From: Acidobacteriota bacterium
GTDB lineage: Bacteria > Acidobacteriota > Thermoanaerobaculia > Gp7-AA8
DNA length: 64,000 nucleotides
Direction of reading: 5' to 3'
Assembly: GCA_003223645.1 (NCBI GenBank)
Contig: QHVT01000009.1
Location: forward strand, 124,001-188,000
Shown here piece by piece: positions 18,301-26,801 of this stretch. Positions within the stretch are counted from its first letter, which is position 1; every line of letters begins with the position of its first letter. Under the pieces are notes generated by a model. The model was not told where the DNA came from, searched no databases, and saw only the letters and a list, made by a program, of their open reading frames with translations. Both the position numbers and the translations under genes were made by a program.

Positions 18301-19983
18301 CGCGGTGTTATCGGCGGTGGCCCAGTTGAAGCTCACGCCGCTCGCGCCGGCCGGCGCGGTGAGCGTCACCTGAACGTTGAATATGGTCGTTCCGGCGTCT
18401 CCCTCGGCCTGCGTGACGTCGCCGACGTTCAGCGTCGGCGTCGGGGGCGGACCTGCCGTTTCGCCGACCGTCCAATTCAATGGGAGGCCCGTAACGCTGG
18501 CGCCCGCCAGAGTTGCAGTATGCGTCCCCGTGTTAACTACGCTCGCGGGATACGATGTCGGGACTCCGCCATTGACACTGAAGACTTTGTAGGCGGCCTC
18601 GTTTCCCATGACATCGGCGTTCAGATACTCGAACGTGAGATCGGCGGTCACCGCTGGGCCACTGGAGAGGTTCCAGTAGCGCTGGAGGGACGTGGCTGCA
18701 TTCATGCCGGTTGCCGGGCTCTGCACGACAGTGCACCCAAAGTTATTCGGCGCTCCGGATGTTACGTTGACCGTAACCGGTGAATAGCCATTGGCCGTCC
18801 CGACGGGGAACGTAAAACTGCCCAGTGCGCCGAAAACCCTGACAACGGTACCGATGATATGGCCGCTGGTGCGGTTGATGACGACGCTCGATCCAAGGAA
18901 GAGCGTGTTGGATGTGGTGATGTTGCCGCTCGTAAGCTGCAGCGTGCCTAAGTTGAAAGTCGCGCCGTTGGTCAGCGTGACTCCGCTGGCGTTGTTGATG
19001 TTGATGGTCTGATTCGCGCTGTTGAGATTGAGCGTGCCGTTGTTGGTGATGCTCTGGGCGGCGCCGCCGTTCAGATGCATCGTTCCGGCGCTGCCCGGAT
19101 TGAACGTCAGGGTGGCACCGGAGGCAACGGAGACGTTCCCCTTGATCGAATGAAGGATCGTCGGCAGCCCCGTCATGCCGAGGTTCAGCGTGCCGGCGGT
19201 GACAGTCAGATTGTTGAACGAGACCGCGGCGCCGCCGGTGGCCGAGACAGTTCCGGAGACCATCTCAAAATCGGCGTAGGTCCTGCCGCTGAATGCCGCT
19301 CCGGAGCTGCTCGCCTGCCGGTAAAGACTCCCGGTCTGAAACACCACCACGGAGCTGGGCTGAGCCGCACCGAACGGATTCGATGAGCTGGCCGAGCTCA
19401 TCGTGAACTGCGAGCCGCTGGCGAAGACGATCGAGTTCAGGTTCGCCGTCCCGAAGACGTTGCCGCTGGTGCCTGTCGACTGATTGAAGACCGCACCGCT
19501 CTGAAACGTGATGCCGCTCGCATCGGCCGCCGTCAGTTTGTGCGCGGTGGTGCCGGTGTTCGTCGAGGTCGCCATCGAGCCGCCAATGCTGCCTGTCGCT
19601 CCCGTAGCGACGGCCAAGGTGATTGCATTCGCCGCGGCGGTGGCGCCGAGGTTCAGTTGGGAGCCCGCAGCGACTTGCAGATCCGTGCCCGCGAGGCCGT
19701 TGATCGTCACCGTGACGGCGCCCGCGCTCTGCAACGTCACGTTCGTGTTGTTGGAAACGAGCAGTTGCCCGATCGTCTCTGTCGGCACGCTGGTCGCCGT
19801 CGTCGTGCCGCCTCCGTTGAACACGAGCACGTCCGTGTTCGCCACGGCGCCGCGCGCCGGCGTCCAGTTCGTACTGACGTTCCAGGCGGCGGTGCCGCCA
19901 TTCCAGGTGTAGGTCACCGCCGAAGCGCTGGCGGCAAAGAGCGACGTTGCAACGATCAGAAACAATACGCGCCGAGGAAGCAT
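12313..19983 (-). CDS. Giant exoprotein with EEP-type nuclease, DUF11 repeats and IPTL-CTERM-like tail
   Basis: The protein has 2556 residues, starting at the ATG at 19983 (AGGAGA 7 bases upstream). In order: signal peptide (1-23); beta-helix-like strand repeats (25-500); Calx-beta domain (about 520-630); an ExeM/NucH-like module (635-1260) with an OB-fold-like part and an endonuclease/exonuclease/phosphatase domain (FAELENT, NHFKSKG, LLGDFNSY, ASDHDP); nine DUF11 repeats (1265-2350); a thrombospondin-3-like DVDGDGVGD; a choice-of-anchor-U-like domain; and VPTLSMWMLLTLMALLAFVAVKRM-type end, an IPTL-CTERM-like sorting signal. It is predicted to be a surface-displayed nuclease, processed at the tail. 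DUF11 repeats 2-7 form three near-identical 750-bp pairs. It diverges from another nuclease gene. Confidence 0.92.
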   Translation of the reverse strand: MLPRRVLFLIVATSLFAASASAVTYTWNGGTAAWNVSTNWTPARGAVANTDVLVFNGGGTTTATSVPTETIGQLLVSNNTNVTLQSAGAVTVTINGLAGTDLQVAAGSQLNLGATAAANAITLAVATGATGSIGGSMATSTNTGTTAHKLTAADASGITFQSGAVFNQSTGTSGNVFGTANLNSIVFASGSQFTMSSASSSNPFGAAQPSSVVVFQTGSLYRQASSSGAAFSGRTYADFEMVSGTVSATGGAAVSFNNLTVTAGTLNLGMTGLPTILHSIKGNVSVASGATLTFNPGSAGTMHLNGGAAQSITNNGTLNLNSANQTININNASGVTLTNGATFNLGTLQLTSGNITTSNTLFLGSSVVINRTSGHIIGTVVRVFGALGSFTFPVGTANGYSPVTVNVTSGAPNNFGCTVVQSPATGMNAATSLQRYWNLSSGPAVTADLTFEYLNADVMGNEAAYKVFSVNGGVPTSYPASVVNTGTHTATLAGASVTGLPLNWTVGETAGPPPTPTLNVGDVTQAEGDAGTTIFNVQVTLTAPAGASGVSFNWATADNTATLADNDYVQVTSTPVTIPNGSSSATLPVTVNGDTTVEPNETFFVNVTGVTNATAGDVQGLGTITNDDIATTFIHDVQGSGAATPIPGATVKIEGIVIGDYQNSNQLSGFFLQEEDADADANPATSEGIFVFCSACPTPVAEGQRVQVTGSVSEFNNMTEVTASTAPSVVVTNAGNNLAQVTPSPIDLPIAGVVDDFYEAREGMKVTFVDTLTVSEYFELGRYGQTILYEGGRPRQFTEANPPSVAGNAAQADNLSRRKVILDDDNNAQEWYLTTSTPPGPADGLQYVFYPRANGGFSVGTQGTDFFRGGDLVNGLTGVLHWSFPGFGADTWRIRPTSANPATFTVANPRPATPPAVGGAIKAVGMNLLNYFTTIDTTASNSSGPCGPGGTLDCRGADSAAELNRQRARAALVICSLNADVYGFAELENTTPSASITDLLGAVNTQCGGAHPYAFVNTGGTLGTDAIRVQQIYRTGIVSPVGSPLSDLDPIHNRPPTAQTFDVVDAANPAFGQRFTVVINHFKSKGCPGTGADADAGDGQGCFNGTRNAQATRLLTWINSTVLPAAGDPDVILLGDFNSYAKEDPVNTIVAGGYTDLEVLFHGANAYSYLFDAQLGHLDYGFASASMLPQVTGADAWHINADEVDLFDYNDEIKDVGESTFEEKPDGSALVPPRVVFQPSSPYRASDHDPVLLGLFAVADVSVTKDDSPDPVNIGASLTYTITVSNGGPDTAPAQWTDTLPSGTTFVSLPNVAGWSCTTPAVGSGGTVTCNNPSFAVGSAVFTLTVTPDASVAGMTISNTTTVSTTSSDPNGTNNSDTETTAVNPAANLSVIKTFITQSPYRNADTIQFNIAVTNNGPSTATNVVVLDHPVGLSVQSVSGGNCTGASTPAAHNQNVQCTIASLASGVTENITVTILIDNPGQFTNTASVSSDQFDADTSNNSSTAIDIATASADLSIVKAISTAGPYFVGQTISYTLTVHNAGPSPGANVVVNDTPTNMTIQTVSVSGGNACSNFPCTMIPAMVINNTRTITVTATIDAAGAFSNTATINGPDFDADTSNNSSTAGSSASVTSNLAVVKTFVTQAPYRNGDVITFDIAVKNNGPDTATNVVVLDHPVGLSVQSVSGGNCNGASVPAGHNQNVQCTIASLASGATENISVTALIDGPGQFTNQGSATADQFDPDTSDNSSTAVDVATSSADVSIVKTIDTVGPYYVGETITYTLTVHNAGPSPAGFVVVNDTPTNMTIHTVTVNGGYGACASFPCSMTNPPFMVLGNTRTITVTATINAAGAFSNTATANGNDFDPDTSNNTSTAGGTTSPSADLAVVKTFVTPSPYRNADLITFNVAVTNNGPDTATNIVVLDHPVGLSVQSMSGGGCTGASVPAGHNQNVQCTIASLAASATVNITVTTLIDNPGQFTNTASVTEDQIDPVSTNNSSLAVDVATASADVSIVKAFTTAGPYYAGETVTYTLTVHNAGPSPAGFVVVNDTPTNMTIQTLNVSGGGACASFPCSMTSPPFMVIGNTRTITVTATINGGGAFSNTATANGNDFDPNTANNTSTAGGTAVPAADVSMTKSFITAGPYTVGQSIQYSLVVANAGPSTATNIVVADTPTNLLITNVSGSGCALVPCTIASLASGANTTITVTATITSTSFDNSATATPSELDPNTANNTDNTGNGGSTAVVDLSITKTLNTAGPYSAGQSISYTLVALNSSPTPAANVQLTDTPTNLTITNVSGGCTSLPCTIVPPLLVGQPRTINVTAVINAAGAFDNSATVTGQDFDPNTANNTDNTGNGGTAGPNGDVDGDGVGDAVEQAAPNGGDGNGDGIPDYQQSTVASLPAATGSGYLTLQSSCPLQQVSVTTEGAQPVSDAHVHYPHGLISFRAPCSSATFSLFVYGSAATSVYRKFGPNPPGGPQQWYGIPATFSTGTVGSLHPRRVDFSLTDGGIGDDTPVDGVIVDQGGPGAPGEAVPTLSMWMLLTLMALLAFVAVKRM
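12905..16200 (-). repeat. DUF11 tandem repeat tract inside the giant exoprotein gene
   Basis: Nine DUF11 modules are encoded here. Six of them alternate as two types: VVKTF-PYRN with LDHPVGLSVQS, and IVKA-AGPYY with NDTPTNMTIQT. This makes three tandem copies of a two-domain unit of about 750 bp that remain highly similar at the DNA level, suggesting recent unequal duplication. Confidence 0.85.
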
Positions 19984-20159
19984 GGACTCTCCTGTTGGGG
20001 AACCAATCATCCAACTGCTTCACGCGCGCCCGATCGGTTCGCTTCGAATTTTGGGGTTCGGTATCCGGTGACGAAGCCGGAGGTGAGCGATTATCTCAGA
20101 AGGACGACGTAAAAAAGGTAAAAACTATTCGCCCGGGCAGAGCCGCGAGAAAAATCACA

Positions 20160-20189
20160 TTGAAATTCCTTCGCCCTTCGGTGCATTAT
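20160..20189 (+). promoter_or_regulatory. Possible promoter for the DRGHM nuclease exoprotein
   Basis: TTGAAA at 20160 is followed after 18 bases by CATTAT, in an otherwise AT-richer part of the 260-bp divergent spacer between the two giant exoprotein genes. A Shine-Dalgarno GAGGAG lies 9 bases before the ATG at 20244. The matches to the sigma-70 consensus are partial. Confidence 0.35.
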
Positions 20190-20243
20190 TGCCAGTCCAC
20201 CCACCCATCCCCCGACGACCAAACAACCGAGGAGTAACACTCG

Positions 20244-23200
20244 ATGAAGTCGCGCCCGTATTTCGTGTTTCTGCTGCTCGTGTGCAGCAGCTTCGTAGTT
20301 TCCCAGGCCTCCGCGCAGGTGAGCCTCACCGCGCTCGGCACGCCGTACACGCAGAACTTCGACTCGCTTGCGACGTCGGGGACTGCTAATGCGTGGGCGG
20401 ACAACACCACGATTCCAGGCTGGTACGCGCAGTTCTCGGCGACCCCTGCGAACCCGACGACCTATCGGGCCGATTCGGGTGGCAGCAATACCGGTGCGAT
20501 CTACAGCTGGGGTGTCGCCGGCGCGAATGCGCTCACGGAGCGCGCCTTCGGCATGCTCTCTTCGGGCACTCCCGTAAACGTGCTCACGGCCGTCCGTTTC
20601 GTGAACAACACGGGAGCGACGATCACCTCGCTCAATATCAGCTACAACGGCGAAGAGTGGCGGGACGGCGGCGCCGCGACGCCGGTCGCGCAGACGACCT
20701 TCTTCGAATACCAGATCGCGAACGCCGGAACGATCACCGACGCGAACACTCCGGGAACGGGATGGACCGCGTTCAGCAGTCTCGACATGACCACGCCGAC
20801 CTTCACCAACACCGGCTCCGGCGCAGCACTCGATGGCAACCTTCCCGCGAATCGTGTGGCGAAATCCGCGACTGTCACCGTCACCATCAATCCGGGTCAG
20901 GAGGTCTGGCTGCGCTGGCGCGACATCAATGACGCCGGGAACGATCACGGATTGGCCGTCGACGACTTGTCGGTCACGCCGCAGGGCACCGTCGTCAACA
21001 GCCCGCCGTCGATCAACGCGCCCGCGAATCCGATCACGACCGTGAATCAGGATGCGGCGCCGTTCACGGTCGGCCTCAGCGGCACCGACGACAACAACGT
21101 CTTCAACTGGTCCGCCACCGCCGGCACCGGCATCTCGTCGGTCGTCGTCAGCGCGGGACAAGGCACGGCGAACGTGACGTACAGCGTCACGCTGCAGTCG
21201 GGGTTCAGCGGCACGGCGACGTTCACGGCGTCGCTCACCGACAACGTGAACGCGCCGGTCACGCGCGCGGTCAACATCGCCGTCACGCCGACGGTCGTCA
21301 ACAATCCGCCGACGATCACCGCGCCGGCGAATCCGATCGCGACCGTCGCGCAGGACGCGGCGCCGTTCACCGTCGGCCTCAACGGCTCGGACGACAACAA
21401 CATCTTCAACTGGTCCGCGGTCGCCGTCACCGGCATTTCGTCGGTCGTCGTCAGCGCGGGACAGGGCACCGCGAACGTGACGTACAGCGTCACGCTGCAG
21501 GCGGGATTCAGCGGCACGGCGACGTTCACCGCGCGCCTCTCCGACAACGTGAACCCGATCGTCACGCGCACGGTCAACATCACCGTCACGCCCGCGCCTC
21601 CCCCGCCGCTCGATCACCTCGTGATCAGCCAGGTCTACGGCGGCGGCGGCAACTCCGGCGCGGCGCTTCGCAACGACTACGTCGAGCTGTTCAACCCGAC
21701 CACCGGCCCGATCGACACCGGCGGCTGGACGATTCAGTACGGCGCCGCCACCGGCACCACCTGGCAGATCCAGCCCCTCGGCGGCATCATCCAGCCGGGC
21801 GAGTACTACCTCGTGCAACTCGGGTCGGGCGGCGCGAACGGCGCGCTGCTCCCGGTCACGCCGAACGTCAGCGGCGACATCAACCTCAGCGCCACGACCG
21901 GCAAGGTCGCGCTGTCGAGCGCCGGCGATCCGTTCGACGGCTGCCCGGTTGGCGATCCGCTGCTCGTCGATCTCGTCGGCTTCGGCGGCACCGCGAACTG
22001 CCGCGAAGGCGCAACGAACGCGCCGGCGCCGAGCGCGACCAACGCCGACTTCCGCAAGAACGGCGGCTTCACCGACACGAACGTCAACGGCTCCGACTTC
22101 CAGACCGGCGCGCCGAACCCGCGCCGCACGGCGGTCATCACGGAGATCGGTCCGTACGTCCTCACCGTCGACCCGCGCAACAACGCCACGACCGCGGCAC
22201 GCGACGCGACCATGAACGTCACGTTCACCGAGCCCGTCACCGTCAGCGGCGCGTGGTTCAACATCAGCTGCACCAGCACCGGCTTCCACAACGACGCCAC
22301 CATCGCATCGGTCAACGGCAACCGGCTCTGGCTCATCACGCCGAACGTGAACTTCCTCACCGGCGAGACCTGCACCGTCACGATTTACAAGAACTTCGTC
22401 CACGACGACGACGTCGACGACGCGGCCCCGAACACCGACACGCTGACGAACGACTATGTCTGGTCGTTCAGCGTCGCCACCGGCACCGCGCCGCCTTACA
22501 CGCCGGACGTTCATCTCACGATGGGCAATCCGTCCAGCGCCGTCGCCGACACGAACACGCCGAACAACTACCTGATGGAGAAGCCGGAGCTCGCGATCTC
22601 GTACAACCGCGACAAAGGCACTCCGAACTGGGTGAGCTGGCATCTGACCGACGAGTGGATCGGCACGCTCACGCGCGTCGATACGTTCCGTCCCGATCCC
22701 GCCGTGCCGGCCGACTGGTATCGCGTGCTCCACACCGACTATCAGAACAGCGGCTTCGATCGCGGGCACATGACGCCGAATGCGGACCGCGACAAGGAGA
22801 CGTCGATCCCGATCAATCAGGCGACGTTCCTCATGTCCAACATGGTTCCGCAGGCGCCGGACAACAATCAGGGTCCGTGGGCGAACCTCGAGAACTCTCT
22901 CCGCACGCTCCTGCCGGCGAACGAGCTGTACATCGTCTCCGGTCCCGCGGGCGTCGGCGGCACCGGCAGCAACGGCGGCGTCACGACGACGATCGCCAAC
23001 GGACACGTCACCGTGCCGGAGAAGACGTGGAAGTGCGCGCTCGTGTTGCCGAAGCTCTCCGGCAACGACGTCCTGCGCGTGACCGCGTCGACGCAGACGA
23101 TCTGCGTGATCATGCCGAACATCCAGGGCATCCGGAACGACGACTGGCACAACTACCTGACCAGCGTCGACGCCGTCGAGACGCTGACCGGCTACGACCT

Positions 23201-25373
23201 CTTCTCCAACGTTCCGGACGCGATCGAGAACGCGATCGAGGCCGGCGTGAACGGCGTGAACCCTCCGGGCACCGCCAACTCCTCGGCCACGACCAACGAA
23301 GACTTCGCCGCCTCGATCACCCTCGACGTCGCGACGCCGAACAACAATCCGCTGACCTACACGATCACCGGTCCGTCGCACGGCACGCTGAGCGGCACGG
23401 GCAACAACCGCACGTACACGCCGGCGCCCGACTACTTCGGCGCCGACAGCTTCACGTTCAGCGTCAACGACGGCTCGCACGGGTCGAACACGTCGACCGT
23501 GGCGATCACGATCACCCCGGTCAACGACGCGCCGGCCGCCGCGAACGACAGCAAGAGCACGAACGAAGACACGACGCTGCAGTTCCCGGCGTCCGATCTC
23601 ACCGCGAATGACTCGGCGGGTCCCGCGAATGAAGCGCAGTCGCTCGTCGTCACGAGCGTGAGCGGCGCAACGCACGGCAGCGTCTCGCTCGCCGCGGGCG
23701 TCGTCACGTTCAACGCTGACGCGAACTTCAACGGCGCGGCGAGCTTCGACTACCAGGTCTGCGACAACGGCTCGCCCATCCTCTGCGCGACCGCGTCCGT
23801 CAACGTCACCGTGATCTCCGTCAACGACGCGCCGGTCGCGGCGAACGACAGCAAGAGCACGAACGAAGACACGACACTGCAGTTCGCGTCGGCCGATCTC
23901 ACCGCCAACGATTCCACCGGCCCCGCCGACGAGAGCGCACAGTCGCTCACCGTTACGAACGTGAGCGGTGCGACGCACGGCAGCGTCTCGCTCGCCGCCG
24001 GCATCGTCACGTTCAATCCCGAAGCCGATTACTTCGGCGCGGCGAGCTTCTCCTATGAAGTCTGCGACAACGGCACGCCGTCGCTCTGCGCGACCGCGTC
24101 CGTGAGCGTCAGCGTGATCTCCGTCAACGACGCGCCGACCGCGCAGAACGACACGAAGACCGCGTACGAAGACACGACGCTGCAGTTCGCGGCGTCCGAT
24201 CTCACCGCCAACGACTCGGCCGGCCCCGCGAATGAAGCGGAGTCGCTGACCGTCACGAGCGTGAGCGGCGCAACGCACGGCAGCGTCTCGCTCTCCGGCG
24301 GCATCGTCTCGTACCTCGCCGACCCGAATTACAACGGACCGGCCGGCTTCAGCTACACCGTCTGCGACAACGGCACGCCGTCGCTCTGCACGAGCGCATC
24401 CGTCAGCGTCAACGTCCTCCCCGTCAACGACGCACCGACTGCATCGATCACCGTTCCGTCGTCGACCGCGGAAGGGAGCGGCGTGACCGCGACCGTCAGC
24501 GTCAGCGACGTCGATGAGAACGAGTCGTTCACCTACGCGTGGACCGTCACCAAGAACGGCTCGCCGTACGCGAGCGGCACGAGCTCGTCGATCAGCTTCA
24601 CGCCCGACGACAACGGCTCGTATGACGTCTCCGTCACGGTGAGCGATCTCGCCAACGCCCACGGCAGCGATCTGAAGTCCGTCACGGCGACGAACGTCGC
24701 ACCGGCGATCACGTCGATCTCCGGTCCCACCGCTCCGCTGCAGCTCGGCGCGAGCGCGACCGTCAGCGCGACGTACGTCGATCCGGGTACGGCCGACACG
24801 CACACCGCGAACGTCACCTGGGATGACAGCACATCATCCACCGTCAGCTGCTCAGGCGGCATCTGCACCGCGCCGCACACGTATGCCGCGCCGGGCGTTT
24901 ACAGCGTCACGCTCGTCGTTGCCGACGATGACGGCGGCTCGGCCTCCGCGTCGTTCAGTTACGTAGTCGTCGTCGACAACAGCGGCGGCTTCGTCACCGG
25001 CGGCGGCTGGGTCGACACGCCGTCCGGCAAAGGCACGTTCAGCGCCGACGCGAAGTACCTGAAGAACCAGACCGCGCCGGCCGGCAACACGCAGTTCAAG
25101 CTCGCCGGCTTCGACTTCAAGGCCACGTCGTACGACTGGCTCGTCGTCAGCGGTTCGGCCGCGCAGTACCAGGGCAGCGGCACGATCAACAGCAGCGGCT
25201 CGTACGGCTTCCTCGTCACGCTCTATGACGGCACGCCCGACAAGTTCCGCATCCGCATCTGGAACAAGACCACGATGGCCACCGTGTACGACAACGTCCC
25301 CGGCGCTCCCGACGACATCGACACCGCCAACCCGCAGGCGCTGGGCGGCGGCAGCATCCAGATTCACCAGTAA
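20244..25373 (+). CDS. Giant exoprotein with DNA/RNA non-specific endonuclease domain
   Basis: The protein has 1709 residues. Signal peptide 1-24; N-terminal ExeM-like beta domain (PYTQNFDSLA) to about 250; two near-identical Ig-like repeats (250-450); lamin-tail domain (LVISQVYGGGGNSGA, 455-630); Ig-like BIG_5-type domain (630-750); a ββα-metal non-specific nuclease (755-1010) with catalytic motif DRGHMTP at residues 839-845 and Asn-rich NQATFLMSNMVPQ; three VCBS/cadherin-like repeats starting NEDTTLQF; a PKD-like region; and a C-terminal beta domain (GGFVTGGGWVD to the end). It should degrade extracellular DNA or RNA. It is divergent from the EEP-nuclease exoprotein, and both may answer the same need for nucleic-acid use. 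Confidence 0.93.
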   Translation: MKSRPYFVFLLLVCSSFVVSQASAQVSLTALGTPYTQNFDSLATSGTANAWADNTTIPGWYAQFSATPANPTTYRADSGGSNTGAIYSWGVAGANALTERAFGMLSSGTPVNVLTAVRFVNNTGATITSLNISYNGEEWRDGGAATPVAQTTFFEYQIANAGTITDANTPGTGWTAFSSLDMTTPTFTNTGSGAALDGNLPANRVAKSATVTVTINPGQEVWLRWRDINDAGNDHGLAVDDLSVTPQGTVVNSPPSINAPANPITTVNQDAAPFTVGLSGTDDNNVFNWSATAGTGISSVVVSAGQGTANVTYSVTLQSGFSGTATFTASLTDNVNAPVTRAVNIAVTPTVVNNPPTITAPANPIATVAQDAAPFTVGLNGSDDNNIFNWSAVAVTGISSVVVSAGQGTANVTYSVTLQAGFSGTATFTARLSDNVNPIVTRTVNITVTPAPPPPLDHLVISQVYGGGGNSGAALRNDYVELFNPTTGPIDTGGWTIQYGAATGTTWQIQPLGGIIQPGEYYLVQLGSGGANGALLPVTPNVSGDINLSATTGKVALSSAGDPFDGCPVGDPLLVDLVGFGGTANCREGATNAPAPSATNADFRKNGGFTDTNVNGSDFQTGAPNPRRTAVITEIGPYVLTVDPRNNATTAARDATMNVTFTEPVTVSGAWFNISCTSTGFHNDATIASVNGNRLWLITPNVNFLTGETCTVTIYKNFVHDDDVDDAAPNTDTLTNDYVWSFSVATGTAPPYTPDVHLTMGNPSSAVADTNTPNNYLMEKPELAISYNRDKGTPNWVSWHLTDEWIGTLTRVDTFRPDPAVPADWYRVLHTDYQNSGFDRGHMTPNADRDKETSIPINQATFLMSNMVPQAPDNNQGPWANLENSLRTLLPANELYIVSGPAGVGGTGSNGGVTTTIANGHVTVPEKTWKCALVLPKLSGNDVLRVTASTQTICVIMPNIQGIRNDDWHNYLTSVDAVETLTGYDLFSNVPDAIENAIEAGVNGVNPPGTANSSATTNEDFAASITLDVATPNNNPLTYTITGPSHGTLSGTGNNRTYTPAPDYFGADSFTFSVNDGSHGSNTSTVAITITPVNDAPAAANDSKSTNEDTTLQFPASDLTANDSAGPANEAQSLVVTSVSGATHGSVSLAAGVVTFNADANFNGAASFDYQVCDNGSPILCATASVNVTVISVNDAPVAANDSKSTNEDTTLQFASADLTANDSTGPADESAQSLTVTNVSGATHGSVSLAAGIVTFNPEADYFGAASFSYEVCDNGTPSLCATASVSVSVISVNDAPTAQNDTKTAYEDTTLQFAASDLTANDSAGPANEAESLTVTSVSGATHGSVSLSGGIVSYLADPNYNGPAGFSYTVCDNGTPSLCTSASVSVNVLPVNDAPTASITVPSSTAEGSGVTATVSVSDVDENESFTYAWTVTKNGSPYASGTSSSISFTPDDNGSYDVSVTVSDLANAHGSDLKSVTATNVAPAITSISGPTAPLQLGASATVSATYVDPGTADTHTANVTWDDSTSSTVSCSGGICTAPHTYAAPGVYSVTLVVADDDGGSASASFSYVVVVDNSGGFVTGGGWVDTPSGKGTFSADAKYLKNQTAPAGNTQFKLAGFDFKATSYDWLVVSGSAAQYQGSGTINSSGSYGFLVTLYDGTPDKFRIRIWNKTTMATVYDNVPGAPDDIDTANPQALGGGSIQIHQ

Positions 25374-25380
25374 ACTTACG

Positions 25381-25420
25381 TGAGCGAGGCGGCGGGCGAA
25401 AGCCCGCCGCCACACGCTCA
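25381..25420. repeat. Perfect hairpin between exoprotein and DUF2007-like gene
   Basis: A stem GGCGGCGGGC with a 4-base loop is flanked by TGAGCG and CGCTCA. It begins 8 bases after the nuclease gene's stop and touches the ATG of the next gene. It could act as terminator, but the same stem type lies at 12278-12305. Confidence 0.6.
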
Positions 25421-25878
25421 TGGCTGACATCCCCGAACGCCACGTCCGCCTCGCCAGCCTCCCCGACGCGGCCATCGCCAAAGCCGCCGAAGAAGAGCTC
25501 CAGAAGAACGGCATCCCCGCCTACACCGGCAGCGGCTTCCATCGCGGCCGCTCCGACCGCGAGCTCTACGTGCCGGAGTCGTACGAAGCCGAAGCGCGGG
25601 AGATCCTCACCGCCTTCGACATCGGCGAGCGGACCGATCCCAATCTCATCTGCCCGCGCTGCAGCGCGACGCGCGTCAAGGCGCAGCCGCCGGTCGCGGT
25701 GATCGTCACCCTTGCAGGTGTCGCCGCCGCGGTCCTGATCTTCCTGTTCGCCGAACCGAAGTGGCTCGGCGCGATCCTCTTCGCCGGCGCCATCATCGCC
25801 GCGGCCGTCATCGAGCGGCGCGTCGGAAATTGGAAGTGTTTGAATTGCGGAGCGGTGTGGTTGACGAAGAGATCGTGA
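25420..25878 (+). CDS. DUF2007-like membrane protein with zinc-ribbon cysteines
   Basis: The protein has 152 residues. The N-terminal 65 (VRLASLPDAAIAKAAEEEL ... ELYVPESYEAEAREIL) follow the DUF2007/putative signal-transducing fold, a small ferredoxin-like domain. It is followed by CPRC and, after two membrane helices (VAVIVTLAGVAAAVLIFLF, LGAILFAGAIIAAAVIE), by CLNC; the two cysteine pairs could form one zinc ribbon. The role is unknown. Confidence 0.75.
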   Translation: MADIPERHVRLASLPDAAIAKAAEEELQKNGIPAYTGSGFHRGRSDRELYVPESYEAEAREILTAFDIGERTDPNLICPRCSATRVKAQPPVAVIVTLAGVAAAVLIFLFAEPKWLGAILFAGAIIAAAVIERRVGNWKCLNCGAVWLTKRS

Positions 25879-25951
25879 GCCGGGGCACTGCGCGATGCCG
25901 AGAGCGAAGGTATGCTGGGACCGTCATGGAGCCAAATGCGGTTGTGACGAT

Positions 25952-26431
25952 CGACCCCTGGCTTCAATCGAGACACAGCGCCAGTTGAACACGTCAGCGG
26001 CCGGTGTTCGGTCGCATCGATGCCTCGATCGGTGTCATCAATGAGACCATTGGTGTCATCGATGAGACCATCGGTGTCATCGATGGGACCGTCGGTGTCA
26101 TCGATGAGACCATCAGTGTCATCGATGAGACCATCGGTGTCATCGATGAGACCATCGGTGTCATCGATGAGACCATCGGTGCCATCGATGGGACCGTCGG
26201 TGCCATTGATGGGTCGATCGGAGCCATCGATGCCTCGATCGGAGCCGTCGATGCGTCCATCCGAGCCATCGATGCCTCGATCGGAGCCGTCGATGCGTCC
26301 ATCCGAGCCATCGATGCGTCCATCGGAGCCGTCGATGGGACGATTGGTGTCATCGATGGGTCGATCGATGCCGTCAAAACCTTCATCGATCGCGTCGATG
26401 CGACCCCCGCTTTCAATCGGGAGACGACACC
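25952..26431. repeat. 21-bp minisatellite flanked by a direct repeat
   Basis: About sixteen copies of a 21-base unit (ATCGATGAGACCATCGGTGTC type, then ATCGATGCCTCGATCGGAGC type) span 26016-26372. Both ends carry related sequences (GACCCCTGGCTTCAATCGAG at 25952 and GACCCCCGCTTTCAATCGGG at 26402), about 27 bases each, as if the array lay between copies of a dispersed repeat. Every frame is open because 21 is a multiple of 3: the plus strand can read IDETIGV heptads and the minus strand DDTDGLI. I see no start signals or non-repeat domain, so I do not call a gene. Confidence 0.8.
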
Positions 26432-26559
26432 AGGGAACCTCTGCACAAGTCGCTGGAATCGTGGAGGACAGGCAATCCTGCCTGTCCGGGCCTCTTCTGC
26501 GAGCGATCCAAAAGGACAGGCAGGATTGCCTGTCCTCCACTTGCGCAGAGGTTTCCTGG
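26430..26559. mobile_element. MITE-like inverted repeat
   Basis: Arms of about 45 bases (CCAGGGAACCTCTGCACAAG at the left, matching complement at the right, inner part GGACAGGCAATCCTGCCTGT) enclose a short loop. There is no transposase. The ends look like insertion sequence termini, but I cannot name a family. It abuts the minisatellite. Confidence 0.5.
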
Positions 26560-26801
26560 GGTCTCTTCCAGCTCGTGATGTCGAAGTGCTACGCGCTGTT
26601 TCCTCGATGAGCTAAACCAAGTTGAGATCACTCGGCGGCTCGGTATTGATGAAGGCTATCCTGGCATTCTTCTCAAACGAGCAAAGTAGAGATTCCGCCA
26701 GATGGATGTGGAGGACGAGGCGGCGTTACGGTCGCGAATATCTACAACTGATTCCGACCACGATTCTTCCGAAGTGCGAGAGGTCGAGGTAGTCATCCAG
26801 C

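Noticed and set aside
20091-24803. 1570-codon minus-strand frame opposite the DRGHM nuclease gene
   Set aside because: It is a shadow frame of a GC-rich repetitive gene, with no signal peptide or motif.
25952-26431. Possible CRISPR array (regular units, CTTTCAATC-like motif at the flanks)
   Set aside because: The units are contiguous and similar throughout, with no unique spacers between repeats, and no cas gene is nearby.
25994-26615. Long open frames with heptad peptide repeats (IDETIGV on the plus strand, DDTDGLI on the minus strand)
   Set aside because: All frames are open because the DNA unit is 21 bp. There is no start signal, no signal peptide and no non-repeat domain, so a repeat array explains it better than a gene.
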